DNA of 64,000 nucleotides. Origin: Didymella arachidicola (taxonomy: Eukaryota > Ascomycota > Dothideomycetes > Pleosporales > Didymellaceae). The stretch is from NCBI GenBank assembly GCA_016630955.3, contig CM049985.1, positions 1,860,001 through 1,924,000 of the forward strand, in the 5' to 3' direction. The position numbers were made by a program, and so were the translations under genes. The notes beneath the pieces were generated by a model that was given only the letters and a program-made list of their open reading frames with translations, did not search any database and was not told the origin of the DNA. Below, one piece after another: positions 44,640 to 55,646 of the stretch. How positions within the stretch are numbered: position 1 is the first letter of the stretch; every line of letters begins with the position of its first letter.

Positions 44640-46047
44640 GGTGAAATCAGGAAAGGAAACGTGGGAAGTTGTCTTCGAGATGACGCCGGCATGCTCGGAT
44701 CTGGGGAAACTCGAACTTTAATCGGTGGTGGCCAAAGCTCTATACGCTAATTCACCACCTCTATCGAGATCTCTAGGTTTGTACTTGACCCCATACAAAG
44801 CGCATCTATTCCACTACACTTTGAAAGATACCAGTACTGAGACAACATCGACGTTCACGGCGCACCCTCTTCCCACGACATGAACAGAGGATGCCCTGAG
44901 AACTCCACAGCCCCATCAGACGACGAAAACCTTAGCTTGCCGTCGAAGAAGGTGTAGTCGCAGACGCCTTGGGAATTGCTAGTGCCTGTGCCTCGGTTCG
45001 AAACGACCAGGCTGGTCTGTTTCGCTCTCCACTTCGAGTGCCTGCCTGCCGCCAATTGTTCTATTCTTGTCTGGTCAAGAACAGCCATGGAGAGCTGCAC
45101 CACACCGGCTGCAGTGGCTTTACTTTCGAGTCCGAGCGCAGTCTACAATTTGCGGTCACGAGAACCGTAGCTTACACCAACTTGTGCAAGCGGGGCTCCC
45201 GTCCGTGATGTGTATGCATCGCCAAGGATCCTAGAGACACTTGTGGCGTCTCTTACCAACCCTCCACAACATGCAGGCTTGGCGAGTCGGCTCCTGCAGC
45301 GTTTTGGCCCAATCGCATCCAGAGTTTCCAATCTTGAACGAGTAAGCTTAGCGCAGGTATCCACCAGACTTATCGCACTCCAATCAAGAGTGTTTTGCGG
45401 ATTCAACTGAGACGAACAGCCCGAATTTTTGTGTATTAATCACGCAAAGAAACTCGAAGTTAGCGTATCGCAACTTTTCTGGACGAATTGTGATCATCAA
45501 ATATGGCCCATCGGTCAGGCTGAACGATGGACACTACAAATACCATTCACGAACTACCAGTCCCACCTTTATGTGCGTTCAGCCTGATCATCAGAGAATG
45601 ACTCCGTGTAGATCGAGCAATGAATTCCAGCACAACCGATCTCACGTACGTGAGATCGTTGCAATCTGTCTGTTGGTAAGCCGGGGTGATGGAATACCGC
45701 ATTATCCTTCTTTTCTGTGTTATCGTTCCTCCACGATATTGCACGTTTTCTGTTGCATTACAGTCTGGGCATCGATATCGTGCATTACAGAGTCTGGGCG
45801 TTGAGCTCGACTTCTCTCCCCAAGGCTGCAGACCCATGTCTGTGGTGGCTTACTTCACACGGCTCTGTATTGAATTTGGGGGCGGATTCGTCAGCCCATC
45901 CGCCATAGCCTTATGTCTACATCATCGCCCCTCTTTCTCGCTAGCAAGATAACTTATTGATTCCCAGCAGGAGAATAACTCGAGCAAGAGGCACAATCCT
46001 ACCTTCAAACACCCTCGGAAGCCCGTAGCGGAGGCTATCTCTTCAGT
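44640..46047. other. intergenic with palindrome
   Basis: Divergent promoter region between the CYC2-like gene and the membrane-protein gene at 46048. Minus-strand frames at 44855-45103 and 45143-45406 are protein-like in places but would need a 33-nt intron to join and have no recognised family. Palindrome at 45637-45658. Confidence 0.45.
45637..45658. repeat. 22-bp perfect palindrome
   Basis: CGATCTCACGT followed directly by its reverse complement, with a TCACGTACGTGA core. It contains overlapping ACGT cores of the type bound by bZIP/bHLH factors. Confidence 0.85.
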
Positions 46048-48102
46048 ATGAGCCGGTCTCCGTCACCAACAGCGAAACCATTATCCTCGCCGCAACAGCT
46101 CCTCTCTCCACCAATCCCGCACAGTGTACCTCAAAGTCCTGATCTTACGCTGCGTTATCATGGATCTAATAAGTCATCAACTTTCGTGCCCTCCAGTGCG
46201 TCATTAGATGGCAATTTCAGATACGAGCGCGAAGGAGCAACGCCGGCACCAATCACCCCAGCATTCCGAAATGAGATGGAGGAAGGAGACGAGGAGGCAC
46301 TTCTCCCAGCAGATCACAATAAGAGGCGTCGGAGCACATGGCACTACGAACAAATGGACTCGTGGAAACGGCTCGCTAGGGTCGGGATCATCAAATTCCT
46401 GATGACTGTATTCTTTGGTGCATGTCTTTGTTTATGCCTGAAGGCTTGGGAGGGGTTTCACGCATCAATCCCGCTCTCCAAGTACGACATACGAATCTTC
46501 AATGCCCTGACCATTGGGATATCGATCTGCCTGGGGTTGAACCTTCTGACGTCGCTCAAACGATACGCGGTGTTTCTGCGTTGGGCTATACTTACTATGT
46601 TCTGGGTTCCAGTCGAGGTCTTCGACCTTATCCTGGGAATTGATGAACTTACGAATGTCACCAAACTTTTCGTTCTCAGTATACCAATACTTAGCCGGCA
46701 TCGATGGCTCAGGGGTACATCACGAACATGGGGAAAAGCTCATCCATATACGAAGCTCAAGTTTGCCACCGTCTGCTCCATTTGGCTGCTCATCAATATC
46801 GGCAGTCAAGTATTGGTGGCTTCACTCAGTCTCTTCTGGCCAACGGAAGCATATACATGCCCGCTCACCAAGTATGGCAGTGTCTCCATTGCCGACCTGA
46901 CAAAATGGAGTAGAGATGAAACGCGTGAACGTAACTTTACCTCTTACGAAGCAGCCTGGCGGTATGGAATGGAGGCGCAAGCATGGAGCAATGTTTCCAT
47001 CACCGAACCGCCTCCTGATCTGTCCCAACTCCCTGGCACACCGATATATAGAGGCGACGATTTCTACGAATACCGCTTCTTTTACCGGAATCCTGACCGG
47101 CTTTACAGCGACTACCTGCAAAGCAATCGTGGTTTAAAAAGTGCTGCGAGCTGTACGAAGTATGATGTGGTGAACATCACAACTATAGAAGCGATGGAGA
47201 ATGAGCCGTCTGGCTTCAACGTAAGTGTCAAAGGGCCAGAGGTAGACACTACAACAAGCATCCAGATACCTGAGTACGGCTACGGAATGCTTGTGTACGT
47301 CGGATCGACAACATATGATTGCGGACCGCGATGTTCCCGAGTCACAGTATTTCAGGGCCAAGCTAATTCAGGCGATTTGAGGACTGCCATTCCTAGGTCC
47401 TCGCTGTGGATCTGCGAGAATGAGATTAGCAAGGTCTATACGCTCACGAATGGTACCAGCCACAGCGGGAAAACGGAGACAGACGAGCGCATCGTTGGCA
47501 CAGATGGATTTGCAAGGATTGCAGCTGGCGCTATCGCCTGGACTGGTAACAGGGATCAGAACTGGGACGACCGACAGTGGCGGTTGTATACCCAGCGTAC
47601 GCCATTCTCGCCACCATATGTACCCGCGACGAGCGAAGTCGAAGAATTTCTCGAGCGTTTCAGCATCGGTGCCATAGCCTCGTTCGACGACCACGGTATA
47701 CGATACAACATAACCATCAATAACGAGACCTGTGATGAGGACAGCCAGAAGATCAATGTCTCCTGGCACTACGTGCTGGGCATCCTGGGTGCGATAGTTG
47801 GCATACAATTTGGCGCGTTGTGCTATCTGCTCGCACGCGCAAACAAGAGCATAGTACGGGACTCGAGCTACTTCAGCGTCGCCATGATCTTGCAGCCGAT
47901 CCTCAAGGTTGTAGACGACATGCCAGGGCGAATGGCCATGACAGGCGTCGAGCTCAAGGGCCATGAAAAGTTGCGAGACAGAAACATACGGTATGACTAC
48001 AAGGAGTTGCCCGATAAGACGAAACAAGTAACAGTCTACTTCGAGGATGAATGGAAGGGCCATATGAGGAAGAAATGGCCATCTGGTGATTACAGTGGTT
48101 GA
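46048..48102 (+). CDS. large multi-pass membrane protein, unknown function
   Basis: Uninterrupted 684-residue frame. Residues 1-100 are Ser/Pro-rich and hydrophilic (cytoplasmic). Four membrane helices follow: IIKFLMTVFFGACLCLCLKAW, IFNALTIGISICLGLNLL, FLRWAILTMFWVPVEVFDLIL, and KFATVCSIWLLINIGSQVLVASLSLFW. Then comes a domain of about 300 residues with paired Cys and many N-glycosylation sites (NFTS, NVS, NITT, NGTS, NITINN), i.e. outside the cytosol. A last helix (YVLGILGAIVGIQFGALCYLLA) and a charged cytoplasmic tail follow. This topology recurs in uncharacterised filamentous-fungal proteins; I know no function. The start is the first ATG; the Ser/Pro head makes the exact start uncertain. 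Confidence 0.8.
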   Translation: MSRSPSPTAKPLSSPQQLLSPPIPHSVPQSPDLTLRYHGSNKSSTFVPSSASLDGNFRYEREGATPAPITPAFRNEMEEGDEEALLPADHNKRRRSTWHYEQMDSWKRLARVGIIKFLMTVFFGACLCLCLKAWEGFHASIPLSKYDIRIFNALTIGISICLGLNLLTSLKRYAVFLRWAILTMFWVPVEVFDLILGIDELTNVTKLFVLSIPILSRHRWLRGTSRTWGKAHPYTKLKFATVCSIWLLINIGSQVLVASLSLFWPTEAYTCPLTKYGSVSIADLTKWSRDETRERNFTSYEAAWRYGMEAQAWSNVSITEPPPDLSQLPGTPIYRGDDFYEYRFFYRNPDRLYSDYLQSNRGLKSAASCTKYDVVNITTIEAMENEPSGFNVSVKGPEVDTTTSIQIPEYGYGMLVYVGSTTYDCGPRCSRVTVFQGQANSGDLRTAIPRSSLWICENEISKVYTLTNGTSHSGKTETDERIVGTDGFARIAAGAIAWTGNRDQNWDDRQWRLYTQRTPFSPPYVPATSEVEEFLERFSIGAIASFDDHGIRYNITINNETCDEDSQKINVSWHYVLGILGAIVGIQFGALCYLLARANKSIVRDSSYFSVAMILQPILKVVDDMPGRMAMTGVELKGHEKLRDRNIRYDYKELPDKTKQVTVYFEDEWKGHMRKKWPSGDYSG

Positions 48103-48499
48103 GGTTGGGGCCGAGGTAATTAGTGTCTTTGGTTGTGGTTTGAGGTGATAATTCGTCTTACTACTTAGTAGCTTCAATTAGCAGGTCTTTGCAAACTCTC
48201 CATTGCTCTCGTGTAGTAACATCCAGCACTTATTGGTAGCGGGGCATCGATGGCAGATCACATCAGACGCTAGGGCATCAAGGTCTTGCCATGGCTTCCT
48301 AAAACGTACGCTTGGCCATCGTACCTACTCGATCGAGCATATGCAGAGATCGATTTGGTAAGGCTGATGCTGAGGCCGCCGCCAGCACGATGGCATGCAA
48401 CAAATACATAAGGAAACCCACGCCGGCGCGAAGAGAACCTCCATAGCCATCACTCAGACTTTCATCTGTACAATATACAGAACCGATTCCACCGTCAAA
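48103..48499. other. intergenic
   Basis: Short promoter region; an in-frame upstream ATG at 48395 exists but the sequence to 48499 does not look like protein. Confidence 0.45.
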
Positions 48500-49403
48500 A
48501 TGTTCGACAAATTGCGCGAGAAAGCCCATGGCCGCGATGAGAAGAGAGCTTCCTTCGATGGCTCGCAGCAACAGCAATTGCCCCAACCTGCGCCAGCATA
48601 CACATCAACATCGTCCTACCAGGTACTGCAGCCGTTCCAGACCCACTTTGCTTCGATGTCCATGCATTCAGCGGACGACCTGCGCTTTCTGCGCTTTCCA
48701 CCCCAGGTAGTGGACCAATGCCGCAACACGGTCCTTAACGTCTGGCGAGGCGGCATCCAAAAGGAAGGCATGTACGGCAATGCGCAGGAATTCAAACTTT
48801 TCGGCTACCCTTGGGCTGCTTCAGGCTCTGGTGCTATGGACGCGCGACGACTGGTCGCTACATTGCTAGGCACGCTGCACAGCATGGGCTGGGTCCTGAC
48901 TCTGAATACGGATGTGAGCAAGAGTCCTAACGACAAAGACACGCTTTTATTTCGCTATCAGTCTCCTGCGCTAGCGCCGTGCGATTGGTGCAGTATCAGC
49001 TTCTCGCGCAGCGACAGGATACGCTTGATCGATATCTCGCCTGAAGTATGCCAGGCGCTGCCTGCCAGGCTTGGACAAGAGTGGATAAGTAAGGTCAGCG
49101 ATTATGGCCCTGGTATTCAGGAGATCAAGTTCCACGGCTACCCCTGGGCTGCAGGAGGGAAGGAGACGACGAGGGTCCGAGAGTTGTTGCTTACTATGCT
49201 GGGCGTGTTGGAGGAGGAAGGCTGGACGGTGTATGCCAGTATTGATCAGAGCGGGTCCGGGGGTAGCCAAAATACCTCTGAGACTGATACAGTGAGTTTC
49301 GTCTCGACATCACTCGAAGAGAGTCGTTCGCTAACATGGATAGTGGCATCTCTGCCGCCCCAAGGGCTGGACTAGAGGGCAGCCTGTGTATCACGGGCGA
49401 TGA
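48500..49403 (+). CDS. unknown protein with a duplicated FxGYPWAA domain
   Basis: Exons are 48500-49291 and 49344-49403 (283 residues). The intron is 52 nt (GTGAGT..GCTAACATGGATAG) and changes the C-terminus to DTWHLCRPKGWTRGQ..., which fits the pattern of related fungal proteins better than read-through. A Gln/Pro-rich N-terminal 70 residues precede two similar units. One is around EFKLFGYPWAASGSGAMDARRLV...LHSMGWVL (about residues 95-140). The other is around EIKFHGYPWAAGGKETTRVRELL...LEEEGWTV (about 200-245). The duplication suggests a structural or binding role. No catalytic motif or targeting signal. The start at 48500 (MFDKLREKAHGRDEK) is preferred over the ATG at 48395. Confidence 0.75.
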
Positions 49404-49619
49404 TGGGAAGGCATGCTCACCGCATCATTTATAAGTGGGCGCAGTTACTAAAGCCTGTCCATAACTACGTTTTTTACAACCTTGGAAAGAATGTGAAAAC
49501 TACTCTACATATGCCTACTCGCGTGGGGAGCTGTTCTCTCGGATCGAACCGAACGTGTGGGTCAAACCTTCACGCTAGTTACTTCCTTCCCCAAACACGA
49601 CCATGTGCCAGCAAAGAAC

Positions 49620-50946
49620 ATGCCGCGCATACCGACGGCGCTCTTGCGCAAAGCGCGTACGATACATTCTTTTCTCCCGGCCCTTCTTGCACCCTGTCGC
49701 GACCTGCACACTGCCCAGAACGAGCTGCGATGGCTCCGCGAACACGTCGAGAAGATCGCGAAAGCGCGACGCGCCAAAGGAGATCAGCTGGCCAAGGGCG
49801 CATTGCTTGGCCAATTGGTTAGGCAAAGAGCAAGAGGGAAGCCGCTGCAATATATACTTGGCTCGGAATACTTTGGAGACCTCGAGATCAAGTGCAGGCC
49901 GGGAGTGCTTATACCAAGGTGAGCTCTTCTTCATCGCTCAAGCCAGGGCGCGAAGATTGACAGCTCACAGACTGGATACAGCAGCCTCAGTCACACATCT
50001 GGCTAAGCTCGTTCGAACTGCGCAAGACTTGCCCAACGAAGTACGAATCTTAGATCTCTGCACAGGCACTGGCTGCATCCCGCTGCTCTTCCGCCACGAG
50101 TTTGCTGCGCAAAGAAAGGACGTTAATTTGCGCATCCTCGGCGTTGATATATCAGACAAGAGCCTGGAGCTTGCGCATCATAACCTACGGAAGAATCAAG
50201 CCGGCAACGAAGCAAGGAATGGTATCATGAACTTCGCGAAGGCCGATGTCCTCACAGATCCCTTTGGCGAGCTGATTCCAGGCGCACCCTTGCCAGTGAG
50301 GACCATTCTGAACCACAACAAGTGGTCGCCATTCTGGGACATACTGATCTCGAATCCACCATACATATCACCCTCTGCTTACTGGAAGACGACAATGCGC
50401 TCCGTTCGCAAGTACGAGCCAAAGCTGGCGCTGGTTCCTCCACCGAGATTGAAGTTCGACGATACACAGCAAGGAGATATTTTCTACCCGCGTCTTCTGA
50501 AGATCGCGCAGGAAGTGGAGGCAAAAGTAGTGCTTCTGGAAGTTGCAGACCTGGAGCAGGCACTTCGAGTCGCCCGACTTGCGCAAAAGCTGGACGTTTT
50601 TGACGGAGTCGAGATATGGCGAGACGACCCTGATACTTCCAGTCAGTCCACCTGTGAAGACGGCTTCGAGATCTGCGGCGAAGGCAATGGTCGATCCGTT
50701 ATTTGCTGGCACGGCGTGGGAGGTACTTGGCTAGGCAGGGCAACCACTCTGCAGAGTCAAGATGTACCAAGCGAGAAGTTGCCGAAGTCCTATCTCCCCA
50801 CGTTTTCATTTGACAATGACACCAACAAGCTTGGGCCAAACAAAGACCCAAAGTCCGCCAGAGCCCTCGAAAGTTGGAATCGGTATAAAGAAAAGGGGAG
50901 TGTGCAATACATACGGAACTTTAAGCAATACAGCGGCAATGGTTGA
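49620..50946 (+). CDS. MTQ1: mitochondrial release-factor glutamine methyltransferase (HemK family)
   Basis: AdoMet-dependent enzyme methylating the Gln of the GGQ motif in the mitochondrial release factor. Exons are 49620-49918 and 49971-50946 (424 residues), intron 52 nt with ATTGAC branch. A basic N-terminus (MPRIPTALLRKARTIHSFL) serves as targeting sequence. HemK N-terminal helical domain with RGKPLQYILGSEYFGDLEIKC and GVLIPR. Class-I MTase core: ILDLCTGTGCIPLL (AdoMet loop), ILGVDISDKSLELA, and the catalytic NPPYISPSAYW. The usual ETE after the first Arg (IPRPETE) reads LDTAAS here, an unusual change at the exon junction. The C-terminal 90 residues are longer than in yeast Mtq1 and include a Lys-rich segment. 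An in-frame ATG at 49557 is an alternative start. Confidence 0.9.
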
Positions 50947-51222
50947 AGGGATGACTACAAACAGACTAGCGAATAGCGCCTTACGGACCTCCAACCTACG
51001 CTAGTGCCGCGATTGGATGCATACAGTGTCGCACGTCATGTGCCTTCCTCACCGACTCTGACGTGTGCCTGTCACGCGCTTGTCGTACAAAGATCAAGGT
51101 CAGCGCTTGTCGGATGCAGGCTGACGCAGGGAGGGGCCCGTGAAGATCCGGGGTACTTTATGGTCGAGACCCCAGACAGCGAGTCGCAGCTCAATTTACG
51201 ACCTGGATACTCATCCAAAAAG

Positions 51223-51563
51223 ATGCGTTCCTCTGTCCGATTGTACGCTGTCCTCGTGCTGCTCCTGGCGGCATGCACCCTTGCGCTAGCGAATCCTGAG
51301 GTGCACACCACTAGGGCCCTAGAGGTACATACCTGCATCTTACCCAACATATGTGACTGACGGCCGCACAGGAATTACACAAGGACAAGTCCCACGCTCA
51401 GAGACCATTGGCTGCTCCTTATTCCATCTCCTCCTATGCGTATGCAGAGAACCAACCAATGCAAGCAGCATCTGAAGCAGGCTCCGCCGAGCGACCCATT
51501 GGCAAGATCATCTTGGCAGTCGTCGTCTCGGGCATTCTGTTCGGCCTGGGGATGGGAATGTGA
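51223..51563 (+). CDS. small signal-peptide / C-terminal TM protein, 97 aa
   Basis: Two exons, 51223-51324 and 51372-51563, joined by a 47-nt intron (GTACAT..CGCACAG), encode 97 residues. The N-terminus is a clear signal peptide (RLYAVLVLLLAACTLALA, cut near residue 24). A short hydrophilic lumenal part (about 45 residues, Ala/Ser/Tyr-rich) follows, then a C-terminal hydrophobic helix (IGKIILAVVVSGILFGLGMGM) ending at the stop. With the stop right after the helix this is either a type I membrane miniprotein or a GPI-like tail; no basic stop-transfer tail is present. No family recognised. Easy to miss because each exon is short. Confidence 0.7.
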
Positions 51564-51764
51564 AGTATGGCTGCGTTGCTCGTAGCATTCAACAAGCTTT
51601 TGATGCATGCAGTTCGCGGTGTGGGCGCCTGCGTCGCGGGATTCCAATGGCCGTGCGGAGGCTGAGCCATGCGGCTGAGCCCGACACCCAGACTCATAAC
51701 AGCTGGGCAACCGTAATGCAGGTGCGCGTACCTTGCCCGACATTCGATACCGTCATCCTCTCGC

Positions 51765-53933
51765 ATGGCGATAGCTCTTGAGCTGTGCGTCCCCTGCCAG
51801 TCCGCTCTACGGTTAGGCCGTGCAGCGACGATACTAGGCCCACGCCATAGGCTTGAGTTCCAGTTCGACCAGTGCGCTTTGTGTATGCGTGTTGCAGCTA
51901 TACGAAGTCTATACATCGACGGTCTACCAGACGGCTTTCTTGCGCGAACTTGGTTACACTTGTCGGCTCGCTTCCAACGAGGTTTTGAGCTGCCTCGACA
52001 AATTGTGACTGAGCAGCTGTCACATCCGCCGCATCCCCCAATCAACAATCAGGCTGACATTCTTCTCACTTCGTCACACATACGCCATACTCGATGCCAA
52101 TTCCGTGCTGGAACACAATTTCCCATCAAAAAATCAAGTCTCGTCCCGGATACGACATATCTCCGTGCGATTCCTAAGCATTCGATCGACAGGGCTCTGG
52201 TCTGGAGCTGGCTTACGTACTGCGAGTCGAACCATGGGCCTTGTGATCTCCCACCACCAAATAGCGGACTGCAACTGCTGCTTATTGACGTAAAGCGAAA
52301 CTGTCTGGTGTCAATCAGCAACGCACGTTACTTCGCGCTGTCCTACGTCTGGGGTGGCGCCGCTCAGGTTCAGCTAAAGGAAGCTGATCTGCAGGGTCTT
52401 CGGCGCGATGGGTCTTTGCGGGGTATTTGGAAGACAATGTCGCCTGTGGTCAAGTCAGCCATGGCCTTCCTAAAGGGCTTGGGGGAAACGTACCTCTGGG
52501 TCGATGCCCTTTGTATCGTACAGGACAGCCCAGGTCGCCACACGTATCTTGCCAAGATGAATGAGATCTACAGTGGCGCAGTGTGCACTATTGTCGCTAT
52601 GGAAGGCCAAAGTGCAGACTCTGATCTCCCAGGAGTGATGCCGAACACGAGGGTGCTCGATCCACTTTTCGAGAATGCGGATTATACGATAGCTCGCCGT
52701 CGCTCCGACCTAGCGAGTGCATGTGCATCAAGCGCGTACGAAGGTAGGGGCTGGACTTTCCAAGAAAGGGTACTGTCTCCACGGTGCCTGTACTTCACCA
52801 ATGAGCAATTGTTCTTCCACTGCAGAGAAGCGGTTTGGAGTGAGGATCGCCTTGAATGCTTTGATCAGGACTTTGGTGCCGAACGCATCCTCCCGTCGGT
52901 CTATTCGATAGGCCACAAACCTGACACGGATTGGCTCGAAAGATATCGCGCCTACGCAGATCTCGTGGAGCAGTACAGTGGAAAGGCGCTGACATACCCA
53001 ACGGATCGGCTCAATGCTTTCGCGGGTGTGATCAGCAGTCTTGGAGACGCTTGGTCTTGGAAGTTCGTTGTAGGCCTTCCCCTACCGTTACTGGATCTTG
53101 CCCTGATGTGGACTTCCAATTCGCTAGCGCCCCAACGCGTGAACGTGGATGACGCCAACATGTACCTTCCTAGCTGGTCTTGGGCCGGCTGGCTCGATGG
53201 CATTCAGCATTATGTCTTTGCAAGCAGGGTCTCTCATTGGGATACGGAGCCATTCCCCGAGCGCTCTTCATCGTTCGTTCGGTCTTTCGGCATCACTACA
53301 CAGGAAGGCGTTATCGTTTTGGAGGTAGCCAACCACCGCATGAACCTATTGAGCTTTGAAACATTGCGACAGGAACAACCTAGCTTGTCCAGGGGCGTTG
53401 AAGATCACACTCGTTTGGACATCCTACCCCTCTCGTTGCATGGACTGCCCAACGTTCTCATATTCTGGGCCGAGTCGGTACCGTATCGAAAACTGTCGAC
53501 CTGTCGAACGTCTCGATACAGCGGAGGGCGACACGGCAACCTGGACTTGCCGCTTAAAAACGTTCGACGCATCTTTGGTGCGGGTGGATCCGCGGGGCTT
53601 CTGCTGCATTCTGCGCCACTTACACCGCTTCCTGGAGACGACTATCAATACATCCTGCTGTCACATTCCTCTTCTGGCCCTTGCATTAAATCTCTTGACG
53701 ACTTCATCAATGCCACCGACGAAGAGCTTGAGTCGGATTTTGCGGTACCCAACATTTACAACAAGACCTATTCGCACGGTCCATGGGGTGGGTTGGATCA
53801 CAGTCCCATCTATAACATCATGCTAGTGAAGATGACTCCAAGAGGGTGCTTTGAGAGAGTGGCAGTAGGGCAGATCCATCCCCGGGCGTGGAACAGCGCT
53901 GGACCAATTAACAGAAAGATATACCTTGGGTAG
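51765..53933 (+). CDS. HET-domain (heterokaryon incompatibility) protein
   Basis: Single-exon 722-residue protein of the fungal HET family, which acts in non-self recognition and cell death after hyphal fusion; many members have other or unknown roles. An N-terminal Cys-pair region (CVPC...CALC) is followed by the HET core, residues about 155-310: YFALSYVWGG, YLWVDALCIVQD, MNEIYSGAVCTIVAMEG and SAYEGRGWTFQERVLSPRCLYF. A variable C-terminal half follows, with AYADLVEQYSGKALTYPTDRLNAFAGV and PSWSWAGWLDG, typical of the family. No NACHT, WD or other partner domain. Frame fully intact. Incompatibility function is not implied by the domain alone. Confidence 0.92.
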   Translation: MAIALELCVPCQSALRLGRAATILGPRHRLEFQFDQCALCMRVAAIRSLYIDGLPDGFLARTWLHLSARFQRGFELPRQIVTEQLSHPPHPPINNQADILLTSSHIRHTRCQFRAGTQFPIKKSSLVPDTTYLRAIPKHSIDRALVWSWLTYCESNHGPCDLPPPNSGLQLLLIDVKRNCLVSISNARYFALSYVWGGAAQVQLKEADLQGLRRDGSLRGIWKTMSPVVKSAMAFLKGLGETYLWVDALCIVQDSPGRHTYLAKMNEIYSGAVCTIVAMEGQSADSDLPGVMPNTRVLDPLFENADYTIARRRSDLASACASSAYEGRGWTFQERVLSPRCLYFTNEQLFFHCREAVWSEDRLECFDQDFGAERILPSVYSIGHKPDTDWLERYRAYADLVEQYSGKALTYPTDRLNAFAGVISSLGDAWSWKFVVGLPLPLLDLALMWTSNSLAPQRVNVDDANMYLPSWSWAGWLDGIQHYVFASRVSHWDTEPFPERSSSFVRSFGITTQEGVIVLEVANHRMNLLSFETLRQEQPSLSRGVEDHTRLDILPLSLHGLPNVLIFWAESVPYRKLSTCRTSRYSGGRHGNLDLPLKNVRRIFGAGGSAGLLLHSAPLTPLPGDDYQYILLSHSSSGPCIKSLDDFINATDEELESDFAVPNIYNKTYSHGPWGGLDHSPIYNIMLVKMTPRGCFERVAVGQIHPRAWNSAGPINRKIYLG

Positions 53934-54216
53934 TAGCAATTGAAGCATTTGGGAGGACAACACCGTCATCTTTGTGAATGAGATGTCTACATGCAGTCCG
54001 TGCCTACAGATGACAGTTCCAACGTCCTTCATATCTTCTTTCAATTAATGATCGTGCGCCGATATTCGACTTTCTGATGGCCGTCGACGGTGAATGAACG
54101 AACGCCGCGACCGAGTCCTCCGCCATCTCCGAAGCTGCGCGTCATCATCTGCGGAAGCATCCCGAGCTAATAATTTCCCCAGACCTTCAACGCCCCTTCC
54201 TTCAACTACAACGAAT

Positions 54217-55318
54217 ATGTCTACTACTTTCCTCCGCCTGTCTCGGGTACGAGCTCCTTCTATACGTAACTTCCGCAGTTTCACAACAACAAATCCACGC
54301 CTGCAACCACCCACACCGTCTATACCATACACAGAAACATGCCCGTCGCCAACATGCGCATGCGCCGCCGCACCGCCCGATCTCGAAATCGATCGCAAGA
54401 CACCGTTGTTGAACACCATGGCGCCATATACTGAGCAGGTGCTTCTTGCCACAGGGAAAGAGGATTGGACAAGCAACCTCGAAGACGACTCAGGTCCAAC
54501 AGCAGACTTCGTGAAAGGCCTCAAGAGCATCATAGGCAAAGGAGGCGAGGCGTTCGATGTTTGTAAGCCCCCTTCAAGCCAGAAGAGCTGCTTGGCGCGT
54601 GGACAGCACGAACACATACTGATATAAGCAGCCATTTACCAACGTCCTCATCACCGCAAGCTCGCTCCCAGCGACTGAGACACCAAACGCTACAACCGCA
54701 TACCTCTTCCCAAGCTTCCAGCGCATAGACTCCATACCGCATACACGCGCTGCGTTCAGCGCCTTTGCAACCGCATACCTCAAAGCGCCGACGCTGCACC
54801 CCATGCACGACGGCCTATCCGCCGCGCAAAATGCCGCCCTGACGCGCGATACGTCAAAGGCCGCACTCGTACCCACACCAGAGCCCATCACAAAGCCTAC
54901 TATCTTGATTTGCGGTCACGGTGGCCGCGATCAGCGATGCGGCATCCTCGGCCCCATACTACAGGCATCGTTCCGCAAGGAGCTTGAGCGCAGGGGGATC
55001 GAAGCGGATGTTGCGCAGATTAGCCACATCGGTGGGCACAAGTATGCTGGAAATGTGATTATCTACCTGCCTCCGAACTTGGAGGGGAATCGTTTGAAGG
55101 GGAGTGGGATATGGTATGGAAGGGTGGGACCGGAGCAGGTGGAGGGAGTGCTGGAAGAGACCGTTGTGAAGGGCAGGGTTGTGGGGGAGCTGCTGAGGGG
55201 CGGTGTCATGCAAGGAGGAGGCAACATTGGGAGAATGGTCGAATCACAGCTCAAGGCTGAAAGAGGTGAGGAGCAGGAGACGTTGAGGCTGAGGCCGAGG
55301 GTGAGAGCACGGGCTTGA
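54217..55318 (+). CDS. AIM32: AIM32-like thioredoxin-fold ferredoxin
   Basis: Mitochondrial sucrase/ferredoxin-like protein, a thioredoxin-fold [2Fe-2S] protein. Exons are 54217-54558 and 54632-55318 (342 residues), intron 73 nt (GTTTGT..AAGCAG). Presequence-like N-terminus MSTTFLRLSRVRAPSIRNFRSF, rich in Arg/Ser. Cluster ligands probably lie in CPSPTCACA and in the signature CGHGGRDQRCG, followed by HIGGHKYAGNVIIYLP with the conserved His residues. VTxV-like GPEQVEGVLEETVVKG closes the domain; the last 40 residues are charged. The ORF-start ATG at 54094 gives a longer N-terminus that looks less like a presequence. Yeast Aim32 is linked to mitochondrial import redox quality control; equivalence is inferred. 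Confidence 0.88.
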
Positions 55319-55646
55319 TATTATACGACTGATGAAGACGGTGTTCTAAGCAGAGCTCGAGTTCACAAAAGACGACACTTTTGTAACTCCACCACCGTTC
55401 TTCTGATATGTGTACTTAGACATTCACGATGGAAAAAGGTACATCGATGAGGCGAGATGGTGTCAAATTTGTATTCGTGTACTTTTGAGATGCAAGCCAC
55501 AGGCTGCGCTGGGTATCTGGTCGTGCGCCACTGCGGGCTATGCACATAACTAAAAAGCAAACATTACTTCTGAAGCGAGGCCTTTCCTGCGGAGCTTCAT
55601 TCGTGCCAGACGCCGCTCTGTCTGAAAGGGGGCCGGAACCACCTTT
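55319..55646. other. intergenic between convergent genes
   Basis: 3' flanks of AIM32-like and CDF genes; nothing else seen. Confidence 0.45.

Noticed and set aside
44855..45406. Two minus-strand frames that could be exons of a small gene
   Set aside because: Joining them needs a 33-nt intron and no family is recognised; left as intergenic.
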